DNA of 64,000 nt, taken from contig NZ_JAVIWS010000001.1 of the NCBI RefSeq assembly GCF_031323975.1, forward strand, positions 3,782,001-3,846,000. The letters run 5' to 3'. This document shows, in pieces, positions 25,573-39,123 of this stretch; position 1 is the stretch's first letter, and every line of letters begins with the position of its first letter. The DNA is from Escherichia ruysiae. GTDB lineage: Bacteria; Pseudomonadota; Gammaproteobacteria; Enterobacterales; Enterobacteriaceae. The translations under genes and the position numbers were made by a program. The notes under the pieces were generated by a model that made no database searches, was not told the origin of the DNA, and worked only from the letters and a program-made list of their open reading frames with translations.

Positions 25573-27048
25573 TTACGTCAGATGCGTTTTTCGTAGCGCC
25601 AGATAATCCAGAAAACCACCAAGCACGACGCCGCCCAGGGCGACTAAAACGCCGACTTCCAACAGCGCAGGCAGGAAAGAGAAGTGGGTCAAATCCAGCG
25701 CGTCCATTGTCAACAGCAGTAACCACACGGCTAACAGACCGACGCCCACCGCCAGTGTCCACATGGCAAAAGCATAACCTGACGGATATTCGGTACGTGG
25801 GATAAAGTTGTCGTTGACCCGTGTATATTCAAGCGTCTGGCGACAAACCAGCAGCAAAATAAGCCCTGGTGCAGCGGCCGCAACAGAGAACAGATAAAAC
25901 GTCGGCCAGCCGTGTGATTCAACAAACCAGCCCGCCACGGGGCCGACATATACCCGTCCGACAGCGGAAAGCGCCGAGAGCAGGGCAAACTGAGTAGCGG
26001 AAAATGACTTATTACACAGCGTCATTAACAGCGCCACAAATGCCGATGTGCCCATCCCGCCACACAGGTTTTCGAAAAAGACGGCTGCGCCCATGCTGTA
26101 GAGATGCTTATCAGTCACCGAAAGCAGCCAGTAACCGGCGTTGGACGCACCTTGTAAAAGGCCGAAAATCAGTAGTGCACGGAACAGCGAAAGACGCTGC
26201 ATCAGAATACCACCGTACAACGCGCCGACGATGGTCGCCAGCAGACCGAGCGTTTTGTTAACCACGCCCACTTCACCGGCATCAAACCCGACGCCGCGAA
26301 TCAAAAAGGTGGTAGTCAGACTCATGGCGAAAGCATCGCCCAGCTTATACAGCACGATTAAAAGCAGAATCAGCCATGCGTTATTGCGACCGAAGAAATC
26401 ACGTAACGGTGCTACAACGGCTTGTTCTAGTGTTTTGGGAACAGGAATAGTGTCGGTTGGTTCTGGCGCAAGCAACGTTGCGATAATACAGGGGATCAGC
26501 AGAGCCGCCATCAACCAGTACATGCCTTGCCAGCCCAGCCATTTATCTGCCAGCCATAAGGCTAAACCACCAGAAACCAGCATCCCTAAACGGTAACCCA
26601 GCACGCTGATTGCTGCACCTGCGCCACGTTCTTCCGCAGGAAGCACATCCGTTTTCCATGCATCAAAGACGATATCCTGAGAAGCGGAGCAAAAAGCGAT
26701 AACCACCGCCAGTGCCGCCATCCAACGAAGTTGAGTACCCGGTTCGAGAAACCCCATCGCCGCAATCGCCAGTAACAGCAACGCTTGCGTAGCGAGCAGC
26801 CAGCCGCGTCGACGATCGAGGAACGGCGGGGTATAGCGGTCCATCAGCGGCGACCAGAGGAATTTAAAGACGTATGCCTGACCCACCAGAGAGAAGAAAC
26901 CAATGGTTTTAAGATCGATATTCTCGACGGTCATCCACGCCTGTAAGGTGCCGGATGTCAGGGCGAGCGGCAGCCCGGAAGCAAAACCCAGGATCAGCAA
27001 AATAGCTGAACGTGGCTGTTGGAAAATACGTAAATATTGACTGGACAT
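25573..27048 (-). CDS. ampG: Muropeptide permease AmpG
   Basis: An inner-membrane MFS-type permease that imports anhydro-muropeptides for cell-wall recycling and so supplies the signal for AmpC beta-lactamase induction in species with AmpR. It has 491 residues and many hydrophobic segments. The N-terminal LILGFASGLPLALTSGTLQAW and the SPLMDRYTPPFLDRRRGW loop are family marks. It lies 43 bases downstream of yajG in the same direction; the two probably form a yajG-ampG unit. Confidence 0.97.
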   Translation of the reverse strand: MSSQYLRIFQQPRSAILLILGFASGLPLALTSGTLQAWMTVENIDLKTIGFFSLVGQAYVFKFLWSPLMDRYTPPFLDRRRGWLLATQALLLLAIAAMGFLEPGTQLRWMAALAVVIAFCSASQDIVFDAWKTDVLPAEERGAGAAISVLGYRLGMLVSGGLALWLADKWLGWQGMYWLMAALLIPCIIATLLAPEPTDTIPVPKTLEQAVVAPLRDFFGRNNAWLILLLIVLYKLGDAFAMSLTTTFLIRGVGFDAGEVGVVNKTLGLLATIVGALYGGILMQRLSLFRALLIFGLLQGASNAGYWLLSVTDKHLYSMGAAVFFENLCGGMGTSAFVALLMTLCNKSFSATQFALLSALSAVGRVYVGPVAGWFVESHGWPTFYLFSVAAAAPGLILLLVCRQTLEYTRVNDNFIPRTEYPSGYAFAMWTLAVGVGLLAVWLLLLTMDALDLTHFSFLPALLEVGVLVALGGVVLGGFLDYLALRKTHLT

Positions 27049-27091
27049 GGGCGTCTACAGGCCCGATTTACACCGGGCCAGAGGGCAGAAA

Positions 27092-27670
27092 TTAACGTGC
27101 GTTCTGCTTGATAAATTCGTGGATGCTGGTGTCCTGAGACATATCAGCAATGGTGTCGGTCAGCACACTGTTAACCGCATCGGCAATGTTTTTGTTGGAG
27201 GCCTGGAATGCACCTTCAACGTTGTAGCTGGCACGATAGTTTTTAGTCATTTTGTTGCCATTCTGCGCGGTGGCAATGATGGCGATATCTGCTTTAGTAG
27301 CAATGTTGTAGCGCACGTTGCCCTGGGACACGTCGGCATACAGTTGGCTAACGATGATTTGCAGATTAACCGGGCCATTCGGGCCAACCATATAACCGCG
27401 AGCGGTCATCTGTTTTTCCAGCACTTCTTGCAGCAGGAAACGCAGATCGCGGGAAGCGGTCAGGGTAACGATTTGATTATCGCGGGTGACTTTTGCCAGC
27501 GCCTGATCGGTACGCTGATCGGCACCATTAATGCTAACGGTGATGCCCATCAGACTTGGATCTTGCTGTGGCAGCGTCATCGTCGGAGAAACTTCAATGG
27601 TTGTTGGCGGTTTTGCACATCCTGCAAGCATAAACAGAGCAACTAACGGGAAGAGGATTTTTTTGAACAT
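27092..27670 (-). CDS. yajG: Lipoprotein YajG
   Basis: A 192-residue predicted lipoprotein. The lipobox MLAGC gives Cys18, with AKPP following, so outer-membrane sorting is expected. The rest is a single conserved domain with no catalytic motif that I can recognise; the function is unknown. The context upstream of ampG suggests a link to the envelope, but that is inference. It is divergent from bolA across about 300 bases. Confidence 0.92.
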   Translation of the reverse strand: MFKKILFPLVALFMLAGCAKPPTTIEVSPTMTLPQQDPSLMGITVSINGADQRTDQALAKVTRDNQIVTLTASRDLRFLLQEVLEKQMTARGYMVGPNGPVNLQIIVSQLYADVSQGNVRYNIATKADIAIIATAQNGNKMTKNYRASYNVEGAFQASNKNIADAVNSVLTDTIADMSQDTSIHEFIKQNAR

Positions 27671-27974
27671 GTTCTGGCTCTCAGAGACTTTTTAGCGTGT
27701 TTGGTAAAGATTCCCGCCATCATAACATCGCCAACGACGAGGGGAAGTGGGTAAGACATGTAAATTCATTATGTTGACGAAATAATCGCCTTGGGTAAAA
27801 GAAACACCGATGTGAAGCCGGTGAATCAATCTTTAAATCAGTAAACTTCATACGCTTGACAGAAAAAATAGGATGAAAGCTAATTATTTGTTGTTAAGCT
27901 GTAATGGAAACGGTTAAAGCGGCTAGTATTTAAAGGGATGGGTGACATCTCAGCGTTGTCGGAGGAGATATTTC
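27671..27974. other. yajG-bolA divergent intergenic region
   Basis: A 304-base gap that carries the promoters of yajG (-) and bolA (+). The bolA-proximal part holds the gearbox element described separately. No additional gene is visible. Confidence 0.55.
27899..27928 (+). promoter_or_regulatory. bolA gearbox (stationary-phase) promoter
   Basis: A CTGTAA -35-like element is followed after 15 bases by CGGCTAGTA, the gearbox -10 sequence known for the sigma-S-dependent bolA P1 promoter. It lies about 50 bases upstream of the bolA ATG. Confidence 0.75.
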
Positions 27975-28292
27975 ATGATGATACGTGAGCGGATAGAAGA
28001 AAAATTAAGGACGGCGTTCCAACCCGTATTCCTCGAAGTTGTGGATGAAAGCTATCGTCACAATGTCCCAGCCGGCTCTGAAAGCCATTTTAAAGTTGTG
28101 CTGGTCAGCGATCGTTTTATGGGTGAACGTTTTCTGAATCGTCATCGAATGATTTACAGTACTTTAGCGGAGGAACTCTCTACTACCGTTCATGCGCTGG
28201 CTCTGCATACTTATACCATTAAAGAGTGGGAAGGATTGCAGGATACCATCTTTGCTTCTCCTCCCTGTCGTGGAGCTGGAAGCATTGCCTAA
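27975..28292 (+). CDS. bolA: Transcriptional regulator / Fe-S partner BolA
   Basis: A 105-residue stress-induced protein with a class II KH-like fold. It promotes round morphology and biofilm formation, and pairs with monothiol glutaredoxin GrxD through a [2Fe-2S] cluster. Visible are [24 protein letters not shown], the invariant histidine in [10 protein letters not shown], and [14 protein letters not shown] chose [10 protein letters not shown] at 27975, after GGAGGAGATATTTC. A frame starting 11 codons earlier runs through the ribosome-binding site. Confidence 0.97.
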   Translation: MMIRERIEEKLRTAFQPVFLEVVDESYRHNVPAGSESHFKVVLVSDRFMGERFLNRHRMIYSTLAEELSTTVHALALHTYTIKEWEGLQDTIFASPPCRGAGSIA

Positions 28293-28344
28293 ACGCATTT
28301 GCAACAGTTAGCGTTTTTCCAGTATGTTGTTAAAGATTTTATGA

Positions 28345-28371
28345 AAAACGGCCTGCGGGCCGTTTTGTTTT
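28345..28371 (+). terminator. Rho-independent terminator after bolA
   Basis: The arms AAAACGGCC (28345-28353) and GGCCGTTTT (28358-28366) flank a TGCG loop and are followed by further T residues. Confidence 0.85.
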
Positions 28372-28459
28372 GTCTGGATTTTGCGCTTTTTGCCCAGCAT
28401 TCAGACGAAAATTACCTGAGAATTGTGAAAAAATACGCGGCAGCGCGCAATAACCGTTC

Positions 28460-28488
28460 TCGACTCATAAAAGTGATGCCGCTATAAT
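28460..28488 (+). promoter_or_regulatory. tig promoter
   Basis: A perfect TATAAT -10 (28483-28488) lies 17 bases after TCGACT (28460-28465), which matches four of six -35 positions. The start of transcription would be near 28495. Confidence 0.65.
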
Positions 28489-28624
28489 GCCGCGTCCTAT
28501 TTGAATGCTTTCGGGATGATTCTGGTAACAGGGAATGTGATTGATTATAAGAACATCCCGGTTCCGCGAAGCCAACAACCTGTGCTTGCGGGGTAAGAGT
28601 TGACCGAGCACTGTGATTTTTTGA

Positions 28625-29932
<1,308 letters not shown>

Positions 29933-29966
29933 TTTAAGCAGCATAACGCGCTAAATTCGCACAAAG

Positions 29967-29998
29967 GCCCGTCACCGCCAGGTGGTGGGCTTTTTTTT
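29967..29998 (+). terminator. Rho-independent terminator after tig
   Basis: A hairpin of GCCCGTCACC with GGTGGTGGGC around a short loop is followed by a run of eight T residues. Confidence 0.85.
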
Positions 29999-30069
29999 GT
30001 CATGAATTTTGCATGGAACCGTGCGAAAACCCTCTTTCGGTGTTAGCGTAACAACAAAAGATTGTTATG

Positions 30070-30098
30070 CTTGAAATAGGATGATGCCGTACCCATAA
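30070..30098 (+). promoter_or_regulatory. Heat-shock (sigma-32) promoter of clpP
   Basis: CTTGAAA (30070-30076) and CCCATAA (30092-30098) are spaced by 15 bases and match the sigma-32 consensus well. The clpP-clpX operon of E. coli is known to be a heat-shock unit. Confidence 0.8.
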
Positions 30099-30177
30099 CA
30101 CAGGGACTAGCTGATAATCCGTCCATAAGGTTACAATCGGTACAGCAGGTTTTTTCAATTTTATCCAGGAGACGGAA

Positions 30178-30801
30178 ATGTCATACAGCGGCGAACGAGA
30201 TAACTTTGCACCCCATATGGCGCTGGTGCCGATGGTCATTGAACAGACCTCACGCGGTGAGCGCTCTTTTGATATCTATTCTCGTCTACTTAAGGAACGC
30301 GTCATTTTTCTGACTGGCCAGGTTGAAGACCACATGGCTAACCTGATTGTGGCGCAGATGCTGTTCCTGGAAGCAGAAAATCCAGAAAAAGATATCTATC
30401 TGTACATTAACTCCCCAGGCGGGGTGATCACTGCCGGGATGTCTATCTATGACACCATGCAGTTTATCAAGCCTGATGTCAGCACCATTTGTATGGGCCA
30501 GGCGGCCTCGATGGGCGCTTTCTTGCTGACCGCAGGGGCAAAAGGTAAACGTTTCTGCCTGCCGAATTCGCGCGTGATGATTCACCAGCCGTTGGGCGGC
30601 TATCAGGGCCAGGCGACCGATATCGAAATTCATGCCCGTGAAATTCTGAAAGTTAAAGGGCGCATGAATGAACTTATGGCGCTTCATACGGGTCAATCAT
30701 TAGAACAGATTGAACGTGATACCGAGCGCGATCGCTTCCTTTCCGCCCCTGAAGCGGTGGAATACGGTCTGGTCGATTCGATTCTGACCCATCGTAATTG
30801 A
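30178..30801 (+). CDS. clpP: ATP-dependent Clp protease proteolytic subunit
   Basis: A serine peptidase forming a 14-subunit barrel that degrades proteins fed to it by ClpX or ClpA. It has 207 residues including a 14-residue propeptide (ending PHM before ALVPMVIEQ). The catalytic triad is present: Ser in [11 protein letters not shown] (about residue 111), His in [10 protein letters not shown] (about 136), and Asp in [11 protein letters not shown] (about 185). It is followed by clpX on the same transcript. Confidence 0.99.
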   Translation: MSYSGERDNFAPHMALVPMVIEQTSRGERSFDIYSRLLKERVIFLTGQVEDHMANLIVAQMLFLEAENPEKDIYLYINSPGGVITAGMSIYDTMQFIKPDVSTICMGQAASMGAFLLTAGAKGKRFCLPNSRVMIHQPLGGYQGQATDIEIHAREILKVKGRMNELMALHTGQSLEQIERDTERDRFLSAPEAVEYGLVDSILTHRN

Positions 30802-30926
30802 TGCCAGAGGCGCAACTGTGCCGCTATACTTATCCAGGGCGGCACAACGCTGTAAGCGGCTTGCGCCTGAGAATGGCATTTGCGTCGTCGTGTGCGGCAC
30901 AAAGAACAAAGAAGAGGTTTTGACCC

Positions 30927-32201
30927 ATGACAGATAAACGCAAAGATGGCTCAGGCAAATTGCTGTATTGCTCTTTTTGCGGCAAAAGCCAGCATGAAGT
31001 GCGCAAGCTGATTGCCGGTCCATCCGTGTATATCTGCGACGAATGTGTTGATTTATGTAATGACATCATTCGCGAAGAGATTAAAGAAGTTGCACCGCAT
31101 CGTGAACGCAGTGCGCTACCGACGCCGCATGAAATTCGCAACCACCTGGACGATTACGTTATCGGTCAGGAACAGGCGAAAAAAGTGCTGGCGGTCGCGG
31201 TATACAACCACTACAAACGTCTGCGCAACGGCGATACCAGCAATGGCGTCGAGTTGGGCAAAAGTAACATTCTGCTGATCGGTCCGACGGGTTCCGGTAA
31301 AACGCTGCTGGCCGAAACTCTGGCGCGTCTGCTGGACGTCCCATTCACCATGGCCGACGCGACCACGCTGACCGAAGCCGGTTATGTGGGCGAAGACGTT
31401 GAAAACATCATTCAGAAGCTGTTGCAAAAGTGCGATTACGACGTACAGAAAGCACAGCGTGGGATTGTCTACATCGATGAAATCGACAAGATTTCTCGTA
31501 AGTCGGACAATCCTTCTATTACCCGAGACGTTTCCGGTGAAGGCGTACAGCAGGCACTGTTGAAACTGATCGAAGGTACGGTTGCCGCCGTCCCACCGCA
31601 GGGGGGACGTAAGCATCCGCAGCAGGAATTCTTGCAGGTAGATACCTCTAAGATCCTGTTTATCTGTGGTGGTGCGTTCGCTGGTCTGGATAAAGTCATT
31701 TCCCATCGTGTAGAAACCGGTTCCGGCATTGGTTTTGGCGCGACGGTAAAAGCGAAATCTGACAAAGCAAGCGAAGGTGAACTGCTGGCGCAGGTTGAAC
31801 CAGAAGATCTGATTAAGTTTGGTCTGATCCCTGAGTTCATCGGTCGTCTGCCAGTTGTCGCAACGCTGAATGAACTGAGCGAAGAAGCCCTGATTCAGAT
31901 CCTCAAAGAGCCGAAAAACGCCCTGACCAAGCAGTATCAGGCGCTGTTTAATCTTGAGGGCGTGGATCTGGAATTCCGTGACGAGGCGCTGGATGCTATC
32001 GCTAAGAAAGCGATGGCGCGTAAAACCGGTGCTCGTGGTCTGCGCTCCATCGTAGAAGCTGCGCTGCTCGATACCATGTACGATCTGCCGTCCATGGAAG
32101 ATGTCGAAAAAGTGGTTATCGACGAGTCGGTAATTGATGGGCAAAGCAAACCGTTGCTGATTTATGGCAAGCCGGAAGCTCAGCAGGCATCTGGTGAATA
32201 A
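30927..32201 (+). CDS. clpX: Clp protease ATP-binding unfoldase ClpX
   Basis: A hexameric AAA+ unfoldase that recognises tags such as ssrA and delivers substrates to ClpP. It has 424 residues. The N-terminal zinc domain has Cys15, Cys18, Cys37 and Cys40 (CSFC and CDEC). Walker A is GPTGSGKT (about 120-127) and Walker B is VYIDEIDK. The RKH loop follows in [14 protein letters not shown] sequence, and the ClpP-contacting IGF loop is in GSGIGFGA. The 125 bases after clpP have no terminator, consistent with a clpPX operon. Confidence 0.99.
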
Positions 32202-32229
32202 TTAACCATTCCCATACAATTAGTTAACC

Positions 32230-32264
32230 AAAAAGGGGGGATTTTATCTCCCCTTTAATTTTTC
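32230..32264 (+). terminator. Rho-independent terminator after clpX
   Basis: The arms AAAGGGG and CCCCTTT enclose an A/T-rich loop and are followed by AATTTTT. It separates clpX from the lon promoter. Confidence 0.8.
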
Positions 32265-32278
32265 CTCTATTCTCGGCG

Positions 32279-32306
32279 TTGAATGTGGGGGAAACATCCC
32301 CATATA
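32279..32306 (+). promoter_or_regulatory. Heat-shock (sigma-32) promoter of lon
   Basis: GTTGAA (from about 32278) is followed after about 14 bases by CCCCATATA (32298-32306), a near-consensus sigma-32 -10. lon is a known heat-shock gene. The leader to the ATG is about 75 bases. Confidence 0.8.
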
Positions 32307-32388
32307 CTGACGTACATGTTAATAGATGGCGTGAAGCACAGTCGTGTCATCTGATTACCTGGCGGAAATTAAACTAAGAGAGAGCTCT

Positions 32389-34743
32389 ATGAATCCTGAG
32401 CGTTCTGAACGCATTGAAATCCCCGTATTGCCGCTGCGCGATGTGGTGGTTTATCCGCACATGGTCATCCCCTTATTTGTTGGGCGGGAAAAGTCTATCC
32501 GTTGTCTGGAAGCGGCGATGGACCATGATAAAAAAATTATGCTGGTCGCGCAGAAAGAAGCTTCAACGGATGAGCCGGGTGTAAACGATCTTTTCACTGT
32601 CGGGACCGTGGCCTCTATATTGCAGATGCTGAAACTGCCTGACGGCACCGTCAAAGTGCTGGTTGAGGGGTTACAGCGCGCGCGTATTTCTGCGCTCTCT
32701 GACAATGGCGAACACTTTTCTGCGAAGGCGGAGTATCTGGAGTCGCCGACCATTGATGAGCGGGAACAGGAAGTGCTGGTGCGTACCGCAATCAGCCAGT
32801 TCGAAGGCTACATCAAGCTGAACAAAAAAATCCCACCAGAAGTGCTGACGTCGCTGAACAGCATCGACGATCCGGCGCGGCTGGCGGATACCATTGCCGC
32901 GCATATGCCGCTGAAACTGGCTGACAAACAGTCCGTTCTTGAGATGTCCGACGTTAACGAACGTCTGGAATATTTGATGGCGATGATGGAATCGGAAATC
33001 GATCTGCTGCAGGTTGAGAAACGCATTCGCAACCGCGTCAAAAAGCAGATGGAGAAATCCCAGCGTGAGTACTATCTGAACGAGCAAATGAAAGCTATTC
33101 AGAAAGAACTCGGTGAAATGGACGACGCACCGGACGAAAACGAAGCCCTGAAGCGCAAAATCGACGCGGCGAAGATGCCGAAAGAGGCAAAAGAGAAAGC
33201 GGAAGCAGAGTTGCAGAAGCTGAAAATGATGTCTCCGATGTCGGCAGAAGCGACCGTGGTGCGTGGCTATATCGACTGGATGGTGCAGGTGCCGTGGAAT
33301 GCGCGTAGCAAGGTCAAAAAAGACCTGCGTCAGGCGCAAGAAATCCTTGATACCGACCATTATGGTCTGGAGCGCGTGAAAGATCGTATCCTTGAGTATC
33401 TTGCGGTTCAAAGCCGTGTCAACAAAATCAAGGGGCCGATCCTTTGCCTGGTTGGGCCGCCGGGGGTAGGTAAAACTTCTCTGGGGCAGTCCATCGCCAA
33501 AGCTACCGGACGTAAATATGTCCGTATGGCGCTGGGCGGCGTGCGTGATGAAGCGGAAATCCGTGGTCACCGCCGTACTTACATCGGTTCTATGCCGGGT
33601 AAATTGATCCAGAAAATGGCGAAAGTGGGCGTTAAAAACCCGCTGTTCCTGCTCGATGAGATCGACAAAATGTCTTCTGACATGCGTGGCGATCCGGCCT
33701 CCGCACTGCTTGAAGTGCTGGATCCAGAGCAGAACGTGGCGTTCAGCGACCACTACCTGGAAGTGGATTACGACCTTAGCGACGTGATGTTTGTCGCGAC
33801 GTCGAACTCCATGAACATTCCGGCACCGCTGTTGGATCGTATGGAAGTGATTCGCCTCTCCGGTTATACCGAAGATGAAAAACTGAACATCGCCAAACGT
33901 CACCTGCTGCCGAAGCAGATTGAACGTAATGCGCTGAAAAAAGGTGAGTTGACCGTCGACGATAGCGCCATTATCGGCATTATTCGTTACTACACCCGTG
34001 AGGCGGGCGTGCGTGGTCTGGAGCGTGAAATCTCCAAACTGTGCCGTAAAGCGGTTAAGCAGTTACTGCTCGATAAGTCTCTAAAACATATCGAAATTAA
34101 CGGCGATAACCTGCATGACTACCTCGGTGTTCAGCGTTTCGACTATGGTCGCGCGGATAACGAAAACCGTGTCGGTCAGGTAACGGGTCTGGCGTGGACG
34201 GAAGTGGGCGGTGACTTGCTGACCATCGAAACCGCGTGTGTACCGGGCAAAGGTAAACTGACCTATACCGGTTCGCTGGGTGAAGTCATGCAGGAGTCCA
34301 TTCAGGCGGCGTTAACGGTGGTTCGTGCGCGTGCGGAAAAACTGGGGATCAACCCTGATTTTTACGAAAAACGCGACATCCACGTGCACGTACCGGAAGG
34401 TGCGACGCCAAAAGATGGTCCGAGTGCCGGTATTGCCATGTGCACCGCGCTGGTTTCTTGCCTGACCGGTAACCCGGTTCGTGCCGATGTGGCGATGACT
34501 GGCGAGATTACTCTGCGTGGTCAGGTGTTGCCAATCGGTGGTTTGAAAGAAAAACTGCTGGCGGCACATCGCGGCGGGATTAAAACAGTGTTAATTCCGT
34601 TCGAAAATAAACGCGATCTGGAAGAGATTCCGGACAACGTGATTGCCGATCTGGACATTCATCCTGTGAAGCGCATTGAGGAAGTTCTGACTCTGGCGCT
34701 GCAAAATGAACCGTCTGGTATGCAGGTTGTGACTGCAAAATAG
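32389..34743 (+). CDS. lon: ATP-dependent protease Lon
   Basis: A homohexameric AAA+ serine-lysine protease of 784 residues that removes misfolded proteins and regulators such as SulA and RcsA. It has an N-terminal substrate-binding domain (about 1-300), Walker A GPPGVGKT (about 356-363) and Walker [11 protein letters not shown]. The peptidase domain has Ser in [10 protein letters not shown] (about 679) and Lys in [14 protein letters not shown] (about 722). I chose [18 protein letters not shown] at 32389, after AGAGAGAGCTCT; a 15-codon upstream extension overlaps the leader. It lies between clpX and hupB as in other enterics. Confidence 0.99.
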   Translation: MNPERSERIEIPVLPLRDVVVYPHMVIPLFVGREKSIRCLEAAMDHDKKIMLVAQKEASTDEPGVNDLFTVGTVASILQMLKLPDGTVKVLVEGLQRARISALSDNGEHFSAKAEYLESPTIDEREQEVLVRTAISQFEGYIKLNKKIPPEVLTSLNSIDDPARLADTIAAHMPLKLADKQSVLEMSDVNERLEYLMAMMESEIDLLQVEKRIRNRVKKQMEKSQREYYLNEQMKAIQKELGEMDDAPDENEALKRKIDAAKMPKEAKEKAEAELQKLKMMSPMSAEATVVRGYIDWMVQVPWNARSKVKKDLRQAQEILDTDHYGLERVKDRILEYLAVQSRVNKIKGPILCLVGPPGVGKTSLGQSIAKATGRKYVRMALGGVRDEAEIRGHRRTYIGSMPGKLIQKMAKVGVKNPLFLLDEIDKMSSDMRGDPASALLEVLDPEQNVAFSDHYLEVDYDLSDVMFVATSNSMNIPAPLLDRMEVIRLSGYTEDEKLNIAKRHLLPKQIERNALKKGELTVDDSAIIGIIRYYTREAGVRGLEREISKLCRKAVKQLLLDKSLKHIEINGDNLHDYLGVQRFDYGRADNENRVGQVTGLAWTEVGGDLLTIETACVPGKGKLTYTGSLGEVMQESIQAALTVVRARAEKLGINPDFYEKRDIHVHVPEGATPKDGPSAGIAMCTALVSCLTGNPVRADVAMTGEITLRGQVLPIGGLKEKLLAAHRGGIKTVLIPFENKRDLEEIPDNVIADLDIHPVKRIEEVLTLALQNEPSGMQVVTAK

Positions 34744-34775
34744 TGACCTTGCGCAAATTGCACTAATAAAAAGAG

Positions 34776-34812
34776 GGCTGGCGAGCCAATTCGGACTTGC
34801 CAGCCTTTTTTT
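34776..34812 (+). terminator. Rho-independent terminator after lon
   Basis: GGCTGGC (34776-34782) pairs with GCCAGCC (34799-34805) and is followed by seven T residues. Confidence 0.85.
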
Positions 34813-34951
34813 GTCTCGTTAAGTTAGAGGGCGGATTAGGCTTGCCCTTATTAAGGGGTGTTGTAAGGGGATGGCTGGCCTGATATAACTGCTGCGCGTT
34901 CGCACGTTGAAGGATTCAAGTGCGGGATAAATTATAAAGAGGAAGAGAAGA

Positions 34952-35224
34952 GTGAATAAATCTCAATTGATTGACAAGATTGCTGCAGGGGCTGATATCT
35001 CTAAAGCTGCGGCTGGCCGTGCGTTAGATGCTATTATTGCTTCCGTAACTGAATCCCTGAAAGAAGGGGATGATGTAGCACTGGTAGGTTTTGGTACTTT
35101 TGCCGTTAAAGAGCGTGCCGCCCGTACTGGTCGCAACCCGCAGACCGGTAAAGAGATCACCATCGCTGCAGCTAAAGTACCGAGCTTCCGTGCAGGTAAA
35201 GCACTGAAAGACGCGGTAAACTAA
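34952..35224 (+). CDS. hupB: DNA-binding protein HU-beta
   Basis: A nucleoid protein of 90 residues that bends DNA as an HU-alpha/HU-beta dimer. The DNA-clasping arm [20 protein letters not shown] and the C-terminal [14 protein letters not shown] are typical. It uses a GTG start after GAGGAAGAGAAGA. It is a monocistronic gene between the lon and ppiD transcripts, each bounded by hairpins. Confidence 0.98.
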
Positions 35225-35259
35225 GGATTATCCCCATTGGGGATGTGACGAAGTTCAAG

Positions 35260-35286
35260 GGCGCATCTACTGATGTGCCTTTTTTA
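35260..35286 (+). terminator. Rho-independent terminator after hupB
   Basis: The stem GGCGCATC/GATGTGCC (one G-T pair) has a TACT loop and is followed by six T residues. Confidence 0.85.
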
Positions 35287-35415
35287 TTTGTATTGCGTGA
35301 CTTTCTGCGAGTTGTGGGCTGACAATTGCCCCCGTTTCTTGTCACAATAGGCCTTTGCGCGCAGCGATATGTTGCGTGAGGTACACAGTCATCTACAGCG
35401 GAGTGTTGTTACACC

Positions 35416-37290
<1,875 letters not shown>

Positions 37291-37297
37291 GGAAGCC

Positions 37298-37390
<93 letters not shown>

Positions 37391-37391
37391 G

Positions 37392-37869
<478 letters not shown>

Positions 37870-37914
37870 GTACTTATAACAGTTCTTATAACAACAACGT
37901 AAGGTTATTGCGCT

Positions 37915-38313
37915 ATGCAAACACAAATCAAAGTTCGTGGATATCATCTCGACGTCTACCAACACGTCAACAACGCCCGCTACCTTGAGTTTCTCGAAGA
38001 AGCCCGCTGGGATGGGCTGGAAAATAGCGACAGCTTTCAATGGATGACTGCCCATAACATCGCTTTCGTGGTGGTCAATATCAATATCAACTATCGCCGC
38101 CCGGCGGTATTAAGTGACTTGTTAACCATTACCAGCCAGTTACAGCAATTAAATGGTAAAAGCGGCATTTTGAGTCAGGTCATCACTCTTGAGCCGGAAG
38201 GGCAGGTGGTAGCGGATGCGCTTATCACGTTTGTTTGTATCGATCTCAAAACGCAGAAAGCATTAGCTCTGGAAGGGGAACTGCGCGAAAAACTGGATCT
38301 GATGGTTCAGTAA
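37915..38313 (+). CDS. fadM: Long-chain acyl-CoA thioesterase FadM (thioesterase III)
   Basis: A hotdog-fold 4HBT thioesterase of 132 residues that clears acyl-CoA products poorly handled by beta-oxidation, such as unsaturated intermediates. The motif YQHVNNARYLEFLEEARW (about residues 15-32) carries the substrate and catalytic region, followed by INYRRPAVLSDLLTI. Formerly ybaW. The start follows ACGTAAGGTTATTGCGCT. The FadR-like operator upstream fits its fatty-acid role. Confidence 0.95.
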   Translation: MQTQIKVRGYHLDVYQHVNNARYLEFLEEARWDGLENSDSFQWMTAHNIAFVVVNININYRRPAVLSDLLTITSQLQQLNGKSGILSQVITLEPEGQVVADALITFVCIDLKTQKALALEGELREKLDLMVQ

Positions 38314-38319
38314 ACGTTT

Positions 38320-38354
38320 TGTTGGCCGGATGCTCAAGCCGCATCCGGCGACAC
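38320..38354. repeat. REP unit between fadM and queC
   Basis: GCCGGATGCTCAAGCCGCATCCGGC is a typical interrupted REP palindrome between two convergent genes. Confidence 0.75.
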
Positions 38355-38363
38355 CACGAATAA

Positions 38364-39059
38364 TTACTTCAATCCGGTTTTCTGCTTCATCGCTGCCATC
38401 ACCGTCGGTTTGTCGGCCAGATAATGATTCAATCCGTTAGCGCGCAGATTACATGCAGCACAATGACCACAACCATCGCCTTTAATACCGTTATAACAGG
38501 TCAGCGTTTCGTTACGCACTAAATCCAGTTTGCCGTAATAATCCGCGAGCGCCCAGGTTTCCGCTTTATCAATCCACATCAGCGGTGTTTCAAATCGAAT
38601 ATCTTTCGCCATGCCCAGACTGACGGCATGGTTCAGTGCTTTCACAAACTCATCGCGACAATCCGGGTAACCGGAGAAATCCGTTTCGCAGACGCCGGTG
38701 ATCACTGCTTCTGCTTTAACCTGATACGCATATATCGCCGCCAGCGTCAGGAACAGAATATTACGCCCTGGGACAAACGTATTCGGGATACCATCGGCTT
38801 CAGGTTCATAATCAGGCACCGGAATGCTGTCACGCGTCAGGCTGCTGACCGCCAGCTCGTTGAGTAGCGTCACATCCAGCACCTTATGCGCGCGTGCACC
38901 CAGTTTCAATGCCAGTTCGCGTGCCACGTCAATCTCTGCGCGATGGCGCTGACCGTAATCGAACGTCACGCAATGGACTTCATCATATTGCTGCAATGCC
39001 TGTACCAGACAGGTGGTGGAATCCTGACCTCCACTAAACACAACGACGGCACGTTTCAT
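38364..39059 (-). CDS. queC: 7-cyano-7-deazaguanine synthase QueC
   Basis: An ATP-dependent enzyme converting 7-carboxy-7-deazaguanine to preQ0, upstream of the Tgt step of queuosine synthesis. It has 231 residues. The PP-loop SGGQDSTT is at residues 9-16, and the C-terminal zinc-binding cysteines lie in [19 protein letters not shown]. The start [11 protein letters not shown] is standard; an upstream in-frame start would add 38 residues and run into ybaE. It lies 64 bases downstream of ybaE. Confidence 0.97.
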   Translation of the reverse strand: MKRAVVVFSGGQDSTTCLVQALQQYDEVHCVTFDYGQRHRAEIDVARELALKLGARAHKVLDVTLLNELAVSSLTRDSIPVPDYEPEADGIPNTFVPGRNILFLTLAAIYAYQVKAEAVITGVCETDFSGYPDCRDEFVKALNHAVSLGMAKDIRFETPLMWIDKAETWALADYYGKLDLVRNETLTCYNGIKGDGCGHCAACNLRANGLNHYLADKPTVMAAMKQKTGLK

Positions 39060-39123
39060 AGATAATCCTGCTAAATCGATAAAAGCGTTATGGTAACGCC
39101 TGCGGTTAACACCGACCAGTGCT

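Noticed and set aside
31116..32144. Minus-strand open frame of 342 codons opposite clpX
   Set aside because: Same reasoning as for lon; clpX is complete on the plus strand.
32202..32388. A small RNA in the clpX-lon gap (SraA has been reported there in K-12)
   Set aside because: I cannot define its ends or confirm it from this sequence; only the clpX terminator and lon promoter are clear.
32671..33903. Minus-strand open frame of 410 codons opposite lon
   Set aside because: An antisense shadow of a highly biased coding sequence; composition is implausible for a protein and lon is unambiguous.
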